Assembly (NCBI GenBank): GCA_029851415.1
Contig: CM056743.1
Span: 64,572,186 to 64,636,185 of the forward strand
Origin: Eretmocerus hayati
Lineage: Eukaryota > Arthropoda > Insecta > Hymenoptera > Aphelinidae
DNA: 64,000 bases
Direction of reading: 5' to 3'
Every line of letters begins with the position of its first letter. The stretch's first letter is position 1. The position numbers and the translations under genes are program-made. Below the pieces are notes generated by a model that saw nothing but the letters and a program-made list of their open reading frames with translations, did not search any database and was not told where the DNA came from. This document shows, one piece after another, positions 19,793 to 32,253 of this stretch.

Positions 19793-21503
19793 GCCAGCCG
19801 CTTGGTGGCTTTCGTTTTGGATAACATATGTGTAAACTGGCGTATGCGCACGTGTGTGCACAAACAACACAAAGCGCTGAATAAGAGGCTTAAATACGCT
19901 CTTGCACTGGAATTTACGGAAGCCCGTATGGACATATAGTAAGCTGCTCATGAATGTACGAAATAACTCGGTTCGATGAGCAATTTGAGCGAGTGAGTCG
20001 CTCGCTCGTTGCGACGTTTTTTGCGGCGCGGCCTGCTAAACATAGAGATTAACTCTTCATAATCACAGATCCGAAGAGCCGGAATTCGAGCCTCACCTAG
20101 GGCGAATTTATTCTCATTTTTCTCATCTCCACGTTGCAGGTGGGTGTTGGAGGCAAATGAACTTATCAGCTGAGGCTGTCGAATAGTGAGTGTACCCATC
20201 AATGCCCACCTGAAATTCTGCAATTCCCCAGACGGCAACGCAGCTCCCCGAGAATTGCCCAAAGAAACTTTTGGAAAGCTCTCGTCAGAGTTCCCGGGGA
20301 ACTCCGAAGAAACCGTCGAATTTCCAGCTCAGTTTAATTCCGCAGAGTTAACCATTAACATCTTGGGGGGTTCTTACTTATTGCAATGAAGCTATCAGAG
20401 ATAATCCCCGGGAATTCCCTGCTAGCTCCCCGATAGCTTCCCGAAAGCTCCGCTGTGGCGCTGACTCTCGATCAGCTCCCCGAAAGCTCTCCAGGTTCCT
20501 AACACATTCAAATTCTTCACCGCATGTTGATGAGAGCTATGAATATTGCGTTGATAAACCCCAGCACCTCAAAACATTTTACCGTGGAATACACAATTTC
20601 TAAACGAGAACTGGCACTGAATGTGATGATAATTGGTGTGGAGGATTTGGGACAAGTTTCTTATCGCAGTTTGCGTAAATTTTATTCGATGTCATATCTG
20701 ATAGAACTCGAAGGGCAGAAATGGGTTCGGTAGCACATGCATTGCTCATAACCGTTGCTATTTGATTTTGTCACTGGCTTTGGCTGTATCTCTTTTACAC
20801 GAGTCTAGTGTCAGTCGTCTTCGGCTTCTGACTTGATGCTCGTATCGGCCACGGGTGGATGGCAGCTGATGATTCAAAAAATCTTAGTCTGCTTGGTGTT
20901 TACATTTTTCCAAGACCAGTTTTAGCGCTCAGCGTTTCAACCAAGGACGTGACTTGAAAAATTTTGCGAGTTAGGATCAAAGAAAAACTTTCTGGGAAAC
21001 TGATACGTGATCCATCTGCATAAACTCGGTTTATCCTCCACCTCCACAATTTTAGACAAGGACTTCATCCAAATCATGATCATTACAATAAATTAAGCCT
21101 GGCAAATATTCATTATTTCCTTGAACTCTCTGATTATTTGTGGATCAATTTTTCTGACGCAGGCTTGTGGCAAGGCGTGAAGGAGTTTTGTCAAGGGAGA
21201 CGTTGCGATTGCAGCACAAGTTGCGCAAAAAGAGAGTATAGATGCTGCATAATGGGGCTCAGCTCCCAGCAAATCTATTCAAGCCAATTCGGAGATAACA
21301 TTTAATGCGGAATTGATAGGTAGTTGTCTATGAACTGACATCCTAGACTTGAATCTATCATCCTCAAGCACAAAAATTGTCCAGCAAAATTATGCGCAAC
21401 AAAACCTTGAGATTCTGACCAATTTTACTTTGAAAACCGAGTTCGAAATTTCTCATACACGTGTACGATTTGATGACAGCTTTCCATACCTGGCAGACTC
21501 TTT
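19793..21503. other. No recognisable gene; CCCCGAAAGCTC-rich stretch at 20260-20500
   Basis: Repeated variants of TCCCCGAAAGCTC / GAGTTCCCGGGG occur at 20260-20500. Related CCCGGGA/GGGAGC motifs in the other orientation occur at 22340-22530. They might be ends of one diverged element, but no clean termini could be defined. Confidence 0.4.
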
Positions 21504-21990
21504 ACTATAAAAAACTCGTTGAATTTCCAACCAACATTTCAACCAGCTGGTTGAATTTTCTTTCAACCAAGCAATTATATTCCGTGATGGATCGATGGAT
21601 GATCGATGGAATATCCATTGACCATCTATCCATCATGCATCCGTTCATTATCCACCCATCGTCCATCACTCCATCCATACATCCATCCGTTCACCCACCA
21701 TCCATTTCTCGATTCATTTAGTGTCCTGAACCATCGTCCATCCATCGACCATCGACCCATCATCCATTAGTCCACCCCTCCAACCATCCTTATCCACTCG
21801 TATGACCATCCATCATATTCTGCCCCTCACATGTAAGCAACCTGATATGCAGGAACCGCACGGACATATTGTGATAATCCACATTGGTTGAATATTCAAC
21901 CAACTGGTTGAATTTTGCGTTCAACCAGTGGTTGAATCAAAACTTCAACCAGTTGGTTGCAGTTTTTTGGAAAATTTTTTTACAGTGTAA
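21504..21990. mobile_element. TIR element with TTCAACCAGCTGGTTGAA boxes and an ATCC-rich core
   Basis: The right end TTTTTTTACAGTGTA matches the right end of the element at 27698-29738. The left end (TTTACTATAAAAAA) is a decayed version of the same TIR. Palindromic boxes of the type TTCAACCAGCTGGTTGAA recur near both ends. The interior (21590-21810) is an irregular ATCC/CCATC minisatellite. No coding capacity. Confidence 0.6.
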
Positions 21991-24958
21991 TTTCATTTAC
22001 ATGAGGTCCATGGAAGTTTCGTTCGAAAATTACGATTTTTCATCCGTTATTCTGAATAGTATGAAAGCTGACATTCAGTATCAATTCGATATCTTTGTAA
22101 TACTTCTCATCAGGAAGAAAATGAGCGCGAAAAGTTATCACCTATAACTCAGATTTACTCTAACCCTTCTGCAGAATCCCTGTATCAAACTTAAACCTCT
22201 CAATTGCAAATAAATAATGGATTGTTCAAATTTCACGAACCTCTTTCTGATGCGAACATTTCTCCTAATGGATGCTGGCTCAAACAAGCAAAAGCTCATA
22301 TGAAATAATGTAACACTGTCATATCTGGAAAAGCAATGCGGAAGCCATCTATCGGAGCTTTAGCACAAGCCATTCGGGAGCTTCAATAAAGTTCCCCGGA
22401 AACATTGCCAGAACTATCCGGGAGTGTTCGAAACCTTCCTGGAAAGCTTATGCGGGAACTAATGAAATTGAAATTTTGACGATTTCCCGGGTACTCCCAA
22501 AGAGCTATGTGGTATTTCCGATAAAAATCCCGTGGAAGTCCCCAATAATAAACTTACCCGCTGGGTTCTCTACTTCTAACGCATCTTGATATTTTTCGCT
22601 TGCACTCGTTTTGGAGCTCATTTTGGGCATTTTCACAAAATTTAAGTTGTCTTTATAATGCCAAGTGAGATGAGTTTGATTGTTTGAATGGCAAATGAAG
22701 GATAGCATCCTGTGAGATCGCGAGGGGGTTTCCACCAACGTCCCACAGTGGGGCTCAAAATCGATTCGGGGACAAGATTCAGCGCCACGCGGGTCTTCAA
22801 CCAATCGACATGATTCAAACGGGATACTTGTCGTTTTTTGCCACTCCGCAAGATACTGCGAGGTTGGGATATTAGTATATTTGTATTACTAATAATTTTC
22901 CGAGCAAACGAGTTGCATAGCTTACCATTTGCAACTATATATCTATGCGATACCGCTCTGCTACTCTGCTTGCGCTGGAACAGCTACTTACGTGTTATTC
23001 GGATCGATCGAACACCTCGTATTTTCGATCGATCAATCGGGGATGCTGCTGTTGGGATAATCTGCATTCGAATTATACTAGCCGAAATGGCATGCTACGG
23101 CCATACGTTATTCAAAGAAAATTATTTCAAGCGCAAATATATCGTTTCGTATAAGTAAGATAAGCTCATAAGTGAATTATATCGAAATTTCGTATTTCTA
23201 CATTTCAATCGATGCGCACGCCGGTACACAGGCAATTTTTGCTATGGCTATATGTATGTGGGCTCAAATGAAAGATATTGGATTATATTACATGCCCAAA
23301 CGATAATATAGCCCAGAAAAATCGGCTTACCCATACGTGTACGCGATTGAACGTTAATTTTACGGAAATTCTACCTTTAGAACAAGCATGCAGGATTTCG
23401 TGATTTCTTGAACATATAATTGAAATCTATTGATCTGATACTACTTTCTGATTGATATTATATATAACAAAGTGGCACTTTATGCAAAAGCTTTGATTTT
23501 AAACGGGAGGACCTGAAAATATTTAAAATAATATCGGGGAAGAAAATTATCAGGGTGATCTCTCATGAAAAGATTGTCGTTCGATTAAATTACTCATTTA
23601 TTAACTGGAACTATATTTCAAACCACGGTCGCAACCGTGTACATAGAAATACTAAAATTCGTCCATATATTGGTATTTTCATGATTTTATATGATTTTAT
23701 ATGTGATATTGGTATATAACTGCCTCGTCTATCTGTAACATATAATAAGCTTGATCTGTTCCCTGCCTAATTTCCTATTGAAATTGTGTGTAATAAATTG
23801 TTATAAGACGGTGTTCGGGCCACCGCAAAGACTCGAATACGCGTGATTTTCGGCTCATCGCACAGATTTGAATTATGAAAAATATGGTTTTCTGGCGCGG
23901 ACGCGATACAATTTCCTATCTGTAAAATCCTACACGATCCATAAGCACTGTGTAATGCGGGTCGGTCGTGAGTCAATTCCCCATCCTGGGTAAAGAGACG
24001 GCCGACGCACGCTTGGCAGTGTGCCTGGATTTTATATTTTATGAGCCACCGCGAACTAATATAATGCCCAAGTATTTCGTCCCTGTCTATGCAGGTTTAT
24101 TCATACCGGGGCCGCGATTATTGCCTAATCCCATTCCAAATACATCTCGAGGATGCCTTATGGTGGGATTCTTTATATTCTAATATAATATCGCACCCGG
24201 GCGATGACTTACTTGGATCTCGGGGAGACCTGCTCGTTCGTGGGTATAGATTTTTGGAAGAAGTTCCACTTCGGCTTTTCGGGAGCAAGAGAGCGAGCTT
24301 TGCTCGCGCAGCGATTCATATACCTTCGGACGGCCAGAGCCCCACTTCGAGATGCTTTTCGGCGGCTTGAACCCTGCGTCGACATAGACACGCGTAATTA
24401 CCATTACATGCAAATATCGATTCCGAATATCGGGATCGATTGGTTGAATTATAGTATAAGTGAATCGATGAGGACTCGATTGGAAAGGGTATGGATCTAT
24501 ATCGGCTTTATATATATGTTACTACGAGCGATGCGATGGAATTGATCTAACGTGCATATACTATATATGCACGGTGGTTAATACACAAAATTGCAAGCAT
24601 ATATGGGTTAGTATTAGTTTTACCGACACCAACACATATGATTCTCCTTACACGACTGGTCTGATGGTCATCTGCACAAGTGGCTGACTGAAAATTCTTA
24701 TTTCTAAAATTTTCAAAATTATCTGAAAATTGCAGACGTTGCATAGTTCCCCCAATTTATTGGAGTCGAATCTCATTCATGAAGATTGATGGAGATAAAT
24801 TAAAAAAGAAAACGAAACAATTTTCAGATCAGACCATCGGATCGTGTAACAAAAATTCCCGTGATTTTACTATAAAATGTTAACCTTTCACTATACTTTG
24901 GGTCTTAAAGTGATATGATGCACAATAATTCAAGAAATAAAAGTACATCCATGTGGTG
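21991..24958. other. No recognisable gene
   Basis: Almost 3 kb of AT-rich DNA with short open frames only. A minus-strand frame at 22505-22804 and its neighbour are open for about 100 codons but resemble nothing known to me. Host intergenic DNA or old repeats. Confidence 0.4.
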
Positions 24959-26133
24959 ATTACTGTACTTCCTATAGGAATTACTGTCGTTACAAGCTGA
25001 GCAAATTCGTAAGAATACCAAACTTTGAGCTCAATTTAAAAAAATCATTTTCTTTCCTCCGACCCCGAAGCTGTGCGACTATGTTCCTCGATACAGAAAC
25101 TACCAATTAGAACAATAAACTGGGTGGGATATTGAATTGCCGATTTTATTCAGCCAATTCAAAAGACCCTTTTTTGACTTATTGCTCAAAATGACCTCAA
25201 AGGTATGGCTCGCATATGCATCCATCTGAACTAATGTGCACCAATCTGTGTGGGACTACTCCCCAATGTACCCCCAAATATGTGTAAAATCTTCCGTAGG
25301 CGAGCCTAGAGCTAGATGCGAGCAGGCTGCTCTATTTCACGAGTTGAAAATGGGCATTATTTCGTCTATTTGGACGCAGGCGAGTGCGAGTGGGATTTCA
25401 CTCATTCGCGCTCACAAATAAGATAAGCGGCTCAAAAAAGGATACGAACATGGTTTTCTGACTCAAAATGATCATCTAGACACGATTTCGGGGTCAGTTT
25501 GGCTCCAAATATTGATACTTGCTCTCAGACTAGAAAACACTTTAGTAACGTGTTTTCGGATGAAGTGGCTTCAGACGTTGGATAGAAGCCAAATTGACCA
25601 CGAGAACGTGTTTAGATGATCATTTTGAGTCGAAAAACTATGTTTGTATCCCTATTTTAGCCGCTTATCTCATTTGTGAGCTAGAATGAGTGAAATTTCA
25701 CTCGCACTCGCCTGCGTCCTAATAGACGAAATAATGCCCATTTCCAACTCGTGGAATAGAACCGCCTGCTCGCATCTAGCTCGACGCTCGCCTCCGAAAG
25801 ATTTCACACATATTCGGGGGTACATTGGAGAGTGATCTCACACAGATTGGTGCACATTAGTTCAGATGAAAGCGTATGCGAGCCATACCTTTGAGGTCAT
25901 TTTGAGCAAAAAGGCAAAAAAGGGTGTTTTAAATTGGCTGAATAAAATCGGCAATTCAATATCCCACCCAGATTATTGTTCTAATTGGTAGTATCTGTAT
26001 CGAAAGACATAGTCGCACAGATTTGGGGTCGAAGAAAAAAAAAATCATTTTTTCAAATTGAGCTCAAAGTTTGGCATTCTTACGAATTTTCTCAGCTTAT
26101 AACGACAGTAACTCCTATAGAAAGTACAGTAAT
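24959..26133. repeat. Fold-back element (~1.18 kb)
   Basis: The left end ATTACTGTACTTCCTATAGG.. and the right end ..CCTATAGAAAGTACAGTAAT are inverted. The arms of about 580 bp match almost throughout (for example GCCGATTTTATTCAGCC / GGCTGAATAAAATCGGC) around a centre near 25545 (GAAAACACTTTAGTAACGTG). No coding capacity. No target duplication could be called with confidence. Confidence 0.85.
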
Positions 26134-26989
26134 AGACTGTTACCAGTAGTCAAATTGTAAGCCTTTCCAAAACCTTCAAAATGACCACTTGTAGAACTCG
26201 ATTATCACATGTGTAGTCGGAGCTAAATCACTTTGAAGTAAGCCCAGAAATCGCTAAAATGTGCCCTCAGCAAAAGATCCTAGAAGTTGCTAGGCTCAAG
26301 TATCGACCATGGACAATTCCTTCCTCAAAGGTACTAGTCTTGAGGAAGAAAATGCGCCGAGGTGTGTCTAAAGATATTGATTCTAGTCGGAGTTATGATT
26401 TTCTAGAAAGAGGCTAAAAAGGCGCCTAAAAAGGACCCCTCATAGGCCGCAGGGCCCACGGGGGCCTTAGAAAGAAATCCAAAATAGTACATTATGCACC
26501 GATGCGAGATTAGGCTGTTTTGGGGCATGAGGATCAATTTTCCCCGAGTGTAACGAGGGGGAAAGATTCCTAATTCCTCAAAACGGCTCGACGAGCGAGG
26601 TGCATATACTATTTTTTGGTATCAGGGCGACTAAACGACAATTTTCTGATTCGACTATGCCAAAAAAATTTTTATGCAACGCTGTGCGTAAAACTGTGCG
26701 AAAAGTTAACTTTCTATGCAAGGTACCCGTGCCGAAAGAAATGCGGAAAGTCATCATCGCACGGTTAAGTGTGCGAGAAAGTAACTTTCTCGCTATGTTA
26801 GAGAAAACATAGTGAGAAAGTAAAATCTGTGCAATAATGATTTTCATGAAAAAATGAGAGTTTGGAAGAATATATCATTTAATCAGTTCGGTCGGTGTAT
26901 TAACCCTTTGCGGAACCTCGTGTGATCCCATTGCGACGCCACTTACGTTTACTTAGGACTGATGAATCATCTTGTTAGAAGTCAATATA
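26134..26989. other. No recognisable gene; GTGCGAGAA-box cluster at 26600-26835
   Basis: Boxes GTGCGAGAAAGT and AACTTTCTCGC occur in inverted arrangement at 26600-26835 and resemble the clusters at 7579-8050 and 31681-31925. A GCATATACTATTTTTTG-like edge also resembles the edge near 7810. The rest is unassigned. Confidence 0.5.
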
Positions 26990-27697
26990 TCAAGAGGCGC
27001 GGTAGCGCCTCGCTGGCGAGTATGAGCAGACGAAAAATCGAGCGAGGCGCTGTGCCTATCTATACTTTGAATTGGGGTTTTTTAACCTCACACTTTTTTT
27101 CTACTTGGATTATTAACCTCTTAACGTTGCTCATAGAGCTCTGCAATGCTTTAGCAAAGCCTTTCTGAAGCGATTCAGAGTTCTGTACAATTATTTTCTC
27201 AATCCGAGCACTGGACGCGTTTTATTCAGCACCGCAAAATTCATGCCTTCGTTTTACATCTCACTTCGATTTCTTCAGCCCCGTGTTTCGACTCGAGAAA
27301 TATCGAAACGTCTCTACTACACATGTGTTGGGTATGTAAGATGGTCGAGGAAGAGAGAGAGATGAGAGATATATAGAAGCGCGTGCGCAAGATCTTCCTG
27401 CCCGGTTGACGGCAGTCTATGCAAGTCTATGCAACGAGGCTGTCTGCCGCATACCGGGCAACGCGGGCACCGACCAGCTGGTTTGTTATCGCGGATAAAT
27501 GAATTTTCGAATTGTCTGAATTTCTCGATTCTATAATTATTGCATCAGATGTGGATACTCGAAACTAGCCATGACTAGAGGTGACGTAAAGATCAATCAA
27601 AGCGCCATGCGAGAAGGACAGGGAGGAGAGATTCGTCTGCTTTGTTGTGTTTTGTGTGTTCGTCGCGGCTCCGCAATATTGCTCTTGCATGTAGCTA

Positions 27698-29738
27698 CAC
27701 TGTAAAAAATTTTCGAGGTAAAGATACCTGGTGGGGTTGTAGATTCACAGTGTTGAGCATCGTGAATTTACCAGAAAGTGAGGAAACCTACGAGCGGCTT
27801 GTAAATTCACCATGCCCAGCACAGGAAATTCTGGGACACCATGCTGAGCATGGTGAGTTTACGTTCCGGAGCTTGTAAATTTCCCGTCCCAGGCTTGTAA
27901 ATTTCATTTGAGTACGCGTGCGCGAGTTGCAATCTGAAAATTTTTGAATCGGCCGTTCAAAGCGAACAACTGTATATATGTGGGAGTGGAGCAGATGACA
28001 GCAGACTCGAAAATCGAAAGTGCATGGGCAATATGGGCATCCGTCAACGTCTGTATACGTAAATGAACGATGTAAATATAGGGATGTTGCTCTCTGTGAA
28101 CTTGCTCGTGAACGTGCATGTGTGATTGTGTGTGATGCCGGCAGCGAGAAAAGAGCTCGACGTGACTCTCGATATTAGAAAACATTTTCAACCACGGATA
28201 TCTTTTTATAGAATTATTCAAGCGCGATCAATTTCTTTAACGAGGCCACACAGTATTAGGTTATGACCGGTCCACAAGAAAATCGATGCATTTCGTTCAA
28301 AAAATTTCATCTACCGTAAGAATCAACACATCTCAATATCTCATTACTATGCTAGAAAAGACGGCTAGAATTAAAATCAACGACAACTCGACATTTTATA
28401 GAAACACTGATAAGGATCTGTCACAAAGGCACGGCACGGTGGCTCCCGCAAGCGGGAATTTGCCATCCGCCCGTAAGGAAATTTACAAGCACGCTCGCAC
28501 GGGTCTCTAGAACCAGATCTAAATCCATGGTGCAGACCACCCAAGGGATTGTTGCGGGATATCATTTGAGGCCTATGTGGGATCATTTTCCAGCTAGTAT
28601 AGAAATCGCCACTTGGGCCGTTTTTCAATCAAGTCCAAAAAACGTGTTTTTTCGCGACCTTTCGACCTCTTACGCTCTATAGCTCGAACGGGACGCGTTT
28701 TTTTGGAAAATGTATAGAGACCTTTTTTGTAGATCTGAAAAAATTAACAAAGAATATGTCCTTATCCAATCCCGTGAGATTCACCTGTTGGAGAAATTAG
28801 AGCTTTTTCCTCGAAAAATTATATTCCTCCCGCTCTCTCGGTCCACAGCTCGAACGGGACGCATTTTTTCGAAAAATGTGTAGATACCTTTTTTGTAGAT
28901 CTTGAAAAATTAAGGAAGAATATGTCCTTGTCTCATCCCATAAGACTCATTTGTTGGACATATGAGAGCTTTTTTCTCCAGAGATCGTGTTCTCCCCGTA
29001 ATTTTCCTTTGATAGACATAACTATAAAATGATGTGTTCCATCAATATTTCTATGGAATAACTTTCTCTAAACTATGAACTTTCAATGGAGCACATTATT
29101 TTATAACTATGTCTATAAAACAATGGGGAATTACAAGGGAAATACGATCTCTGGTGGAAAAACCTCTCATATGTCCAACAAATGAGTCTCCGGGGATGAG
29201 ACAAGGACATATCCTTTCTTAATTTTTCAAGATCTACAAAAAAGGTCTTCACACACTTTTCGAAAAAATGCGTCCCGTTCGAGCTGTGGGACGAGAGAGC
29301 GGGAGGGATATAATTTTTCGAGAAAAAAGCTCTAATTTCTCCAACAGTTGAGTCTCCCGGGATTGGATAAGGACATATTCTTTGTTGATTTTTTCAGATC
29401 TACAAAAAAGGTCTCTACACATTTTCCAAAAAAACGCGTCCCGTTCGAGCTATAGAGCGTTAGAGGTCGAAAGGTCGCGAAAAAACACGTTTTTTGGACT
29501 TTATTAAGAAACGGCCCAAGTGGCGATTTTTATACTAGCTGGAAAATGATCCCACAGAGGCCTAGAATGATATCCCACAACAATCCCTTGGGTGGTCTGC
29601 ACCATGGATTTAGACCTAGTTCTAGAGACCCGTGCTCGAAAATTCCCCATCCGGGCTTGTAAATTTACAATGCTGAGCATGGTGTCCCTAGATTTCCTGT
29701 GCTCAGCATGGTGAATTTACATAAATTTTTTTACAGTG
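27698..29738. mobile_element. TA-flanked TIR element CACTGTAAAAAA, nested in composite copy 2
   Basis: The terminal repeats CACTGTAAAAAATTT and AAATTTTTTTACAGTG are inverted and each is bordered by TA. Copy 1 of the composite element lacks the segment (it reads GTTAGCTGCATGG at the site), giving a near-empty site. Just inside both ends lie copies of a ..TGCTGAGCATGGTGAATTTAC.. motif in opposite orientation. The middle is a 1.1-kb fold-back (28495-29635). No transposase frame was seen; it is probably non-autonomous. Confidence 0.75.
28495..29635. repeat. Fold-back core (~1.14 kb) with internal sub-repeat
   Basis: Arms CGCACGGGTCTCTAG.. and ..CTAGAGACCCGTGC are inverted, with the centre near 29065. 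Each arm also contains two direct copies of a ~190-bp module (..GCTCGAACGGGACGC..TTTTTTGTAGATCT..GTCCTT..), so the structure is a palindrome of tandem duplications. AT-rich spacer. Confidence 0.8.
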
Positions 29739-29903
29739 TATGCATGGCTCTCCAGATTGAACTGAACAGAATATACACTGATACTAGTGTATTTTTATGG
29801 AAAAAATGACGGAGCCCTTTGTATGAAATTCTCAAGTACGGTGGGGACAAGTGCTTGAAAAATTTGTGGCTACCCTTGGATTTCTATAACCAAGGAGTGA
29901 GAT

Positions 29904-30670
29904 CCCCCCCCCCCTCATTCACTTTTTTTTCAAAAGTAAAACTAGGCGAGTATGAGGTTTAGAAAAGAACCATTCATCTCCAGTACATCAAAACTTCAAA
30001 TTTTATACGACATGGTTTAAACTCTTGGAAGGAATGAGATCTAAAAAAACCATGTCGAGTATTTTTTGAGCCGATACGTCACGATCAACACATCATCACT
30101 GGTAGAGACTAGAGCCACTTTCCTCCAATCAAATCTTTCTTTAAATTCATCCTAATGCTGGTGGTTTGGCAATTTCTTACTAGCTAATTGTCGCTGAAAT
30201 GACCCGAAGTTTAGGTGAGTAGAAGAGGTACAGGGGAATATCGAAATAGAGAAAATATAACTGAGTATGATATGAGATTTTAGTGAATCATCATGAAAAC
30301 CAAATTGAACTCAGTTATATTTTCTCTATTTCGATATTCCCCTGTACCTCCTCTACTCACCTAAACTTCGGGTCATTTCAGCGACAATTAGCTAGTGAGA
30401 AATTGTCAAACCATCAGCATTAGGATGAATTGAAAGAAAGATTTGATTGGAGGAAAGTGGCTCTAGTCTCTACCAGTGATGATGTGTTGATCGTGACGTA
30501 TCGGCTCAAAAAATACTCGACATGGTTTTTTTAGATCTCATTCCTTCCAAGAGTTTAAACCATGTCGTATAAAATTTGAAGTTTTGATGTACTGGAGATG
30601 AATGGTTCTTTTCTAAACCTCATACTCGCCTAGTTTTACTTTTGAAAAAAAAGTGAATGAGGGGGGGGGG
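29904..30670. repeat. Large palindrome, copy 2
   Basis: Left arm 29904-30265 and right arm 30310-30670, with a 44-bp spacer, are homologous to 11124-11887. Compared with copy 1, both arms carry the same replacements, for example AAGGAATGAG / CTCATTCCTT here against AAGAAATGAG / CTCATTTCTT in copy 1. Confidence 0.95.
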
Positions 30671-31680
30671 ATTAGATGGATACAGAGATCCTTCGTTATC
30701 AGTGAGTCCATTAGTCGAAGATATCGTTACTTACCCGCGGATCGTTGGCTCACTCAGATCCCATCGGATCCGTAGGTCAAATTTTGTTACTCTCGGAGCC
30801 ATCTTTGTTATTCCCCGGAATTTCTCAAATTTTCGACAGCTTTACTGCTGGCGCATAGAATAATGTATCACGAATACATCAGCATCTCTAGAATCACTTT
30901 CTCAGATAGTATTCAGACAACATAATTATCGTTTTACTGACTATGGAATTGAAACTTGATCATCTCGCACTTCACGTATGGAACATATTCGTATGAGTAT
31001 ACTTCTGAGACATGAAGGTATTCTCAAGCTATGCGGTGACAAGCTATTTTAACAAGAATCTTTCTTTTGATACACTTTCAGAGTTTTCTTTTCAGTCGTG
31101 GGGCTTCGCCCCCTGCCGTCCCTGGACCCCGCCCTGCGCCCTCTCGAGCTCCCGTCCCTTATCTTCGACCGGAGCAATTATTTACCTAATAGAGGATGAA
31201 CGAATCAATACGGACAGGATACGACTATACATTCTTGGAGAAATAGACTATCAACATATATCTGATCATTGAATTTATGACAGTAACTACTCATAAGTAT
31301 TTTCGATACACTGTGCGTAAAAGTGCACTTTGCGCACAGTTTGTCGACTTTTACTCACAGTTTATCGAAAAGTATAGTTGGATACACGGGCGTGAAACCT
31401 ATTATTCGCATCCTCGTGATGATTCCGACCCTCACCTGCGGCTCGGGCCGGAAACCCATCACTCGGACGCGAATAAACTGTTTTACGCCCTTGTATCGAA
31501 ATGTACTATTGTGATTCAGTTTCCGAAACCTTAACTAGCGGAGAAGGGTACTCGTTTGACTATAGATGAGAGGCTAACGATTAAAGCCAGTTCTGTCGTA
31601 TCGAAGGCTTGATGCGTCAAATTCTTCAAATTCCATGTAGACACAGTTTTCCGCACAGGTTGCATAAAATAGAATAAGCA
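30671..31680. other. No recognisable gene
   Basis: Short open frames only. A GGGGCTTCGCCCCCTGC motif near 31100 is a small GC-rich hairpin. Otherwise unassigned. Confidence 0.4.
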
Positions 31681-31925
31681 ACGCGGGCGAAAAGTTCCCG
31701 CACTCGTGTCCGGAACCGCGGGAGAAAGTTACTTTCTCGCACTCTTGCAACTTTCTCGCACGGCTTCTATGTTGTTCTCGCAAAGCGAGAACAACATAGA
31801 AGCCGTGCGAGAACAACATAATAGCCGTGCGAGAAAGTGGAATCGTGCGAGAAAGTTACATTCTCGCACTCTTTCCGGACACTCGTGCGGGAATCTTCCT
31901 TTTCACCCATGTTGCTTAATGTACT
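31681..31925. repeat. GTGCGAGAAAG fold-back with a perfect 27-bp-arm hairpin
   Basis: The outer arms (GCAACGCGGG..CCCGCACTCGTGTCCGG / CCGGACACTCGTGCGGG..TTGC) surround GTGCGAGAAAGT boxes. The centre (about 31755-31811) is a perfect hairpin, CTCGCACGGCTTCTATG..TTCTCGC with a 3-base loop. It belongs to the same box family as 7579-8050 and 26600-26835. Confidence 0.8.
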
Positions 31926-31931
31926 ATTTTG

Positions 31932-32253
31932 TACTATATTAATGTCGTAGGCGAATAGGATTCTCAGGCGGTTAGGATTCGACGCGCGAGAGCGTGTAAG
32001 AAGCATCTTAGAAATTGTTTAAAAAGAGGTTTTGCATTAAACACTAACCCATCCCTCTTGTAACCGATCGCCGAGGAGATAACAGTACTGTCATCTCCTC
32101 GGAGTCAATAACAAGAGGGATGGTTTAGTGTTGCATAAATAATCAATTTGTAAGCAGTAGTGCGTGAATCCTATTGGCCGGCGGATAGCTATGCGCCGCG
32201 GAAGATAGCTATCCGGCTGAGAATCCTATTCGCCTACGACATTAATATAGTAC
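31932..32253. mobile_element. MITE with 36-bp TIRs, host of a nested smaller MITE
   Basis: TACTATATTAATGTCGTAGG.. at the left is repeated inverted at the right (..CCTACGACATTAATATAGTA). The element is 322 bp long and contains the 92-bp MITE at 32040-32131. A TA-rich target is possible. Confidence 0.65.
32040..32131. mobile_element. Short palindromic MITE (ACACTAA.. TIR)
   Basis: ACACTAACCCATCCCTCTTG at the left and CAAGAGGGATGGTTTAGTGT at the right are inverted. The centre GAGGAGATaACAGTACTGTc is a perfect palindrome. The flanks TGCATTAA and TGCATAAA are a probable 8-bp target duplication with one mismatch. Confidence 0.7.

Larger units (their letters stand above)
26990..30670. mobile_element. 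Composite element copy 2, with nested insertion
   Basis: This is the second copy of the unit at 10238-11890. It starts TCAAGAGGCGCGGTAGC after an A, runs through the same ~700-bp left part, is interrupted by a 2.04-kb TIR element (27698-29738), resumes at TGCATGGCTCTCCAG and ends with the palindrome and a 10-base G-run. The right flank reads ATTAGATGG, compatible with insertion at A|T. The two copies differ by scattered substitutions and small indels. Having the same left part joined to the same palindrome at both loci shows they form one element. Confidence 0.7.
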
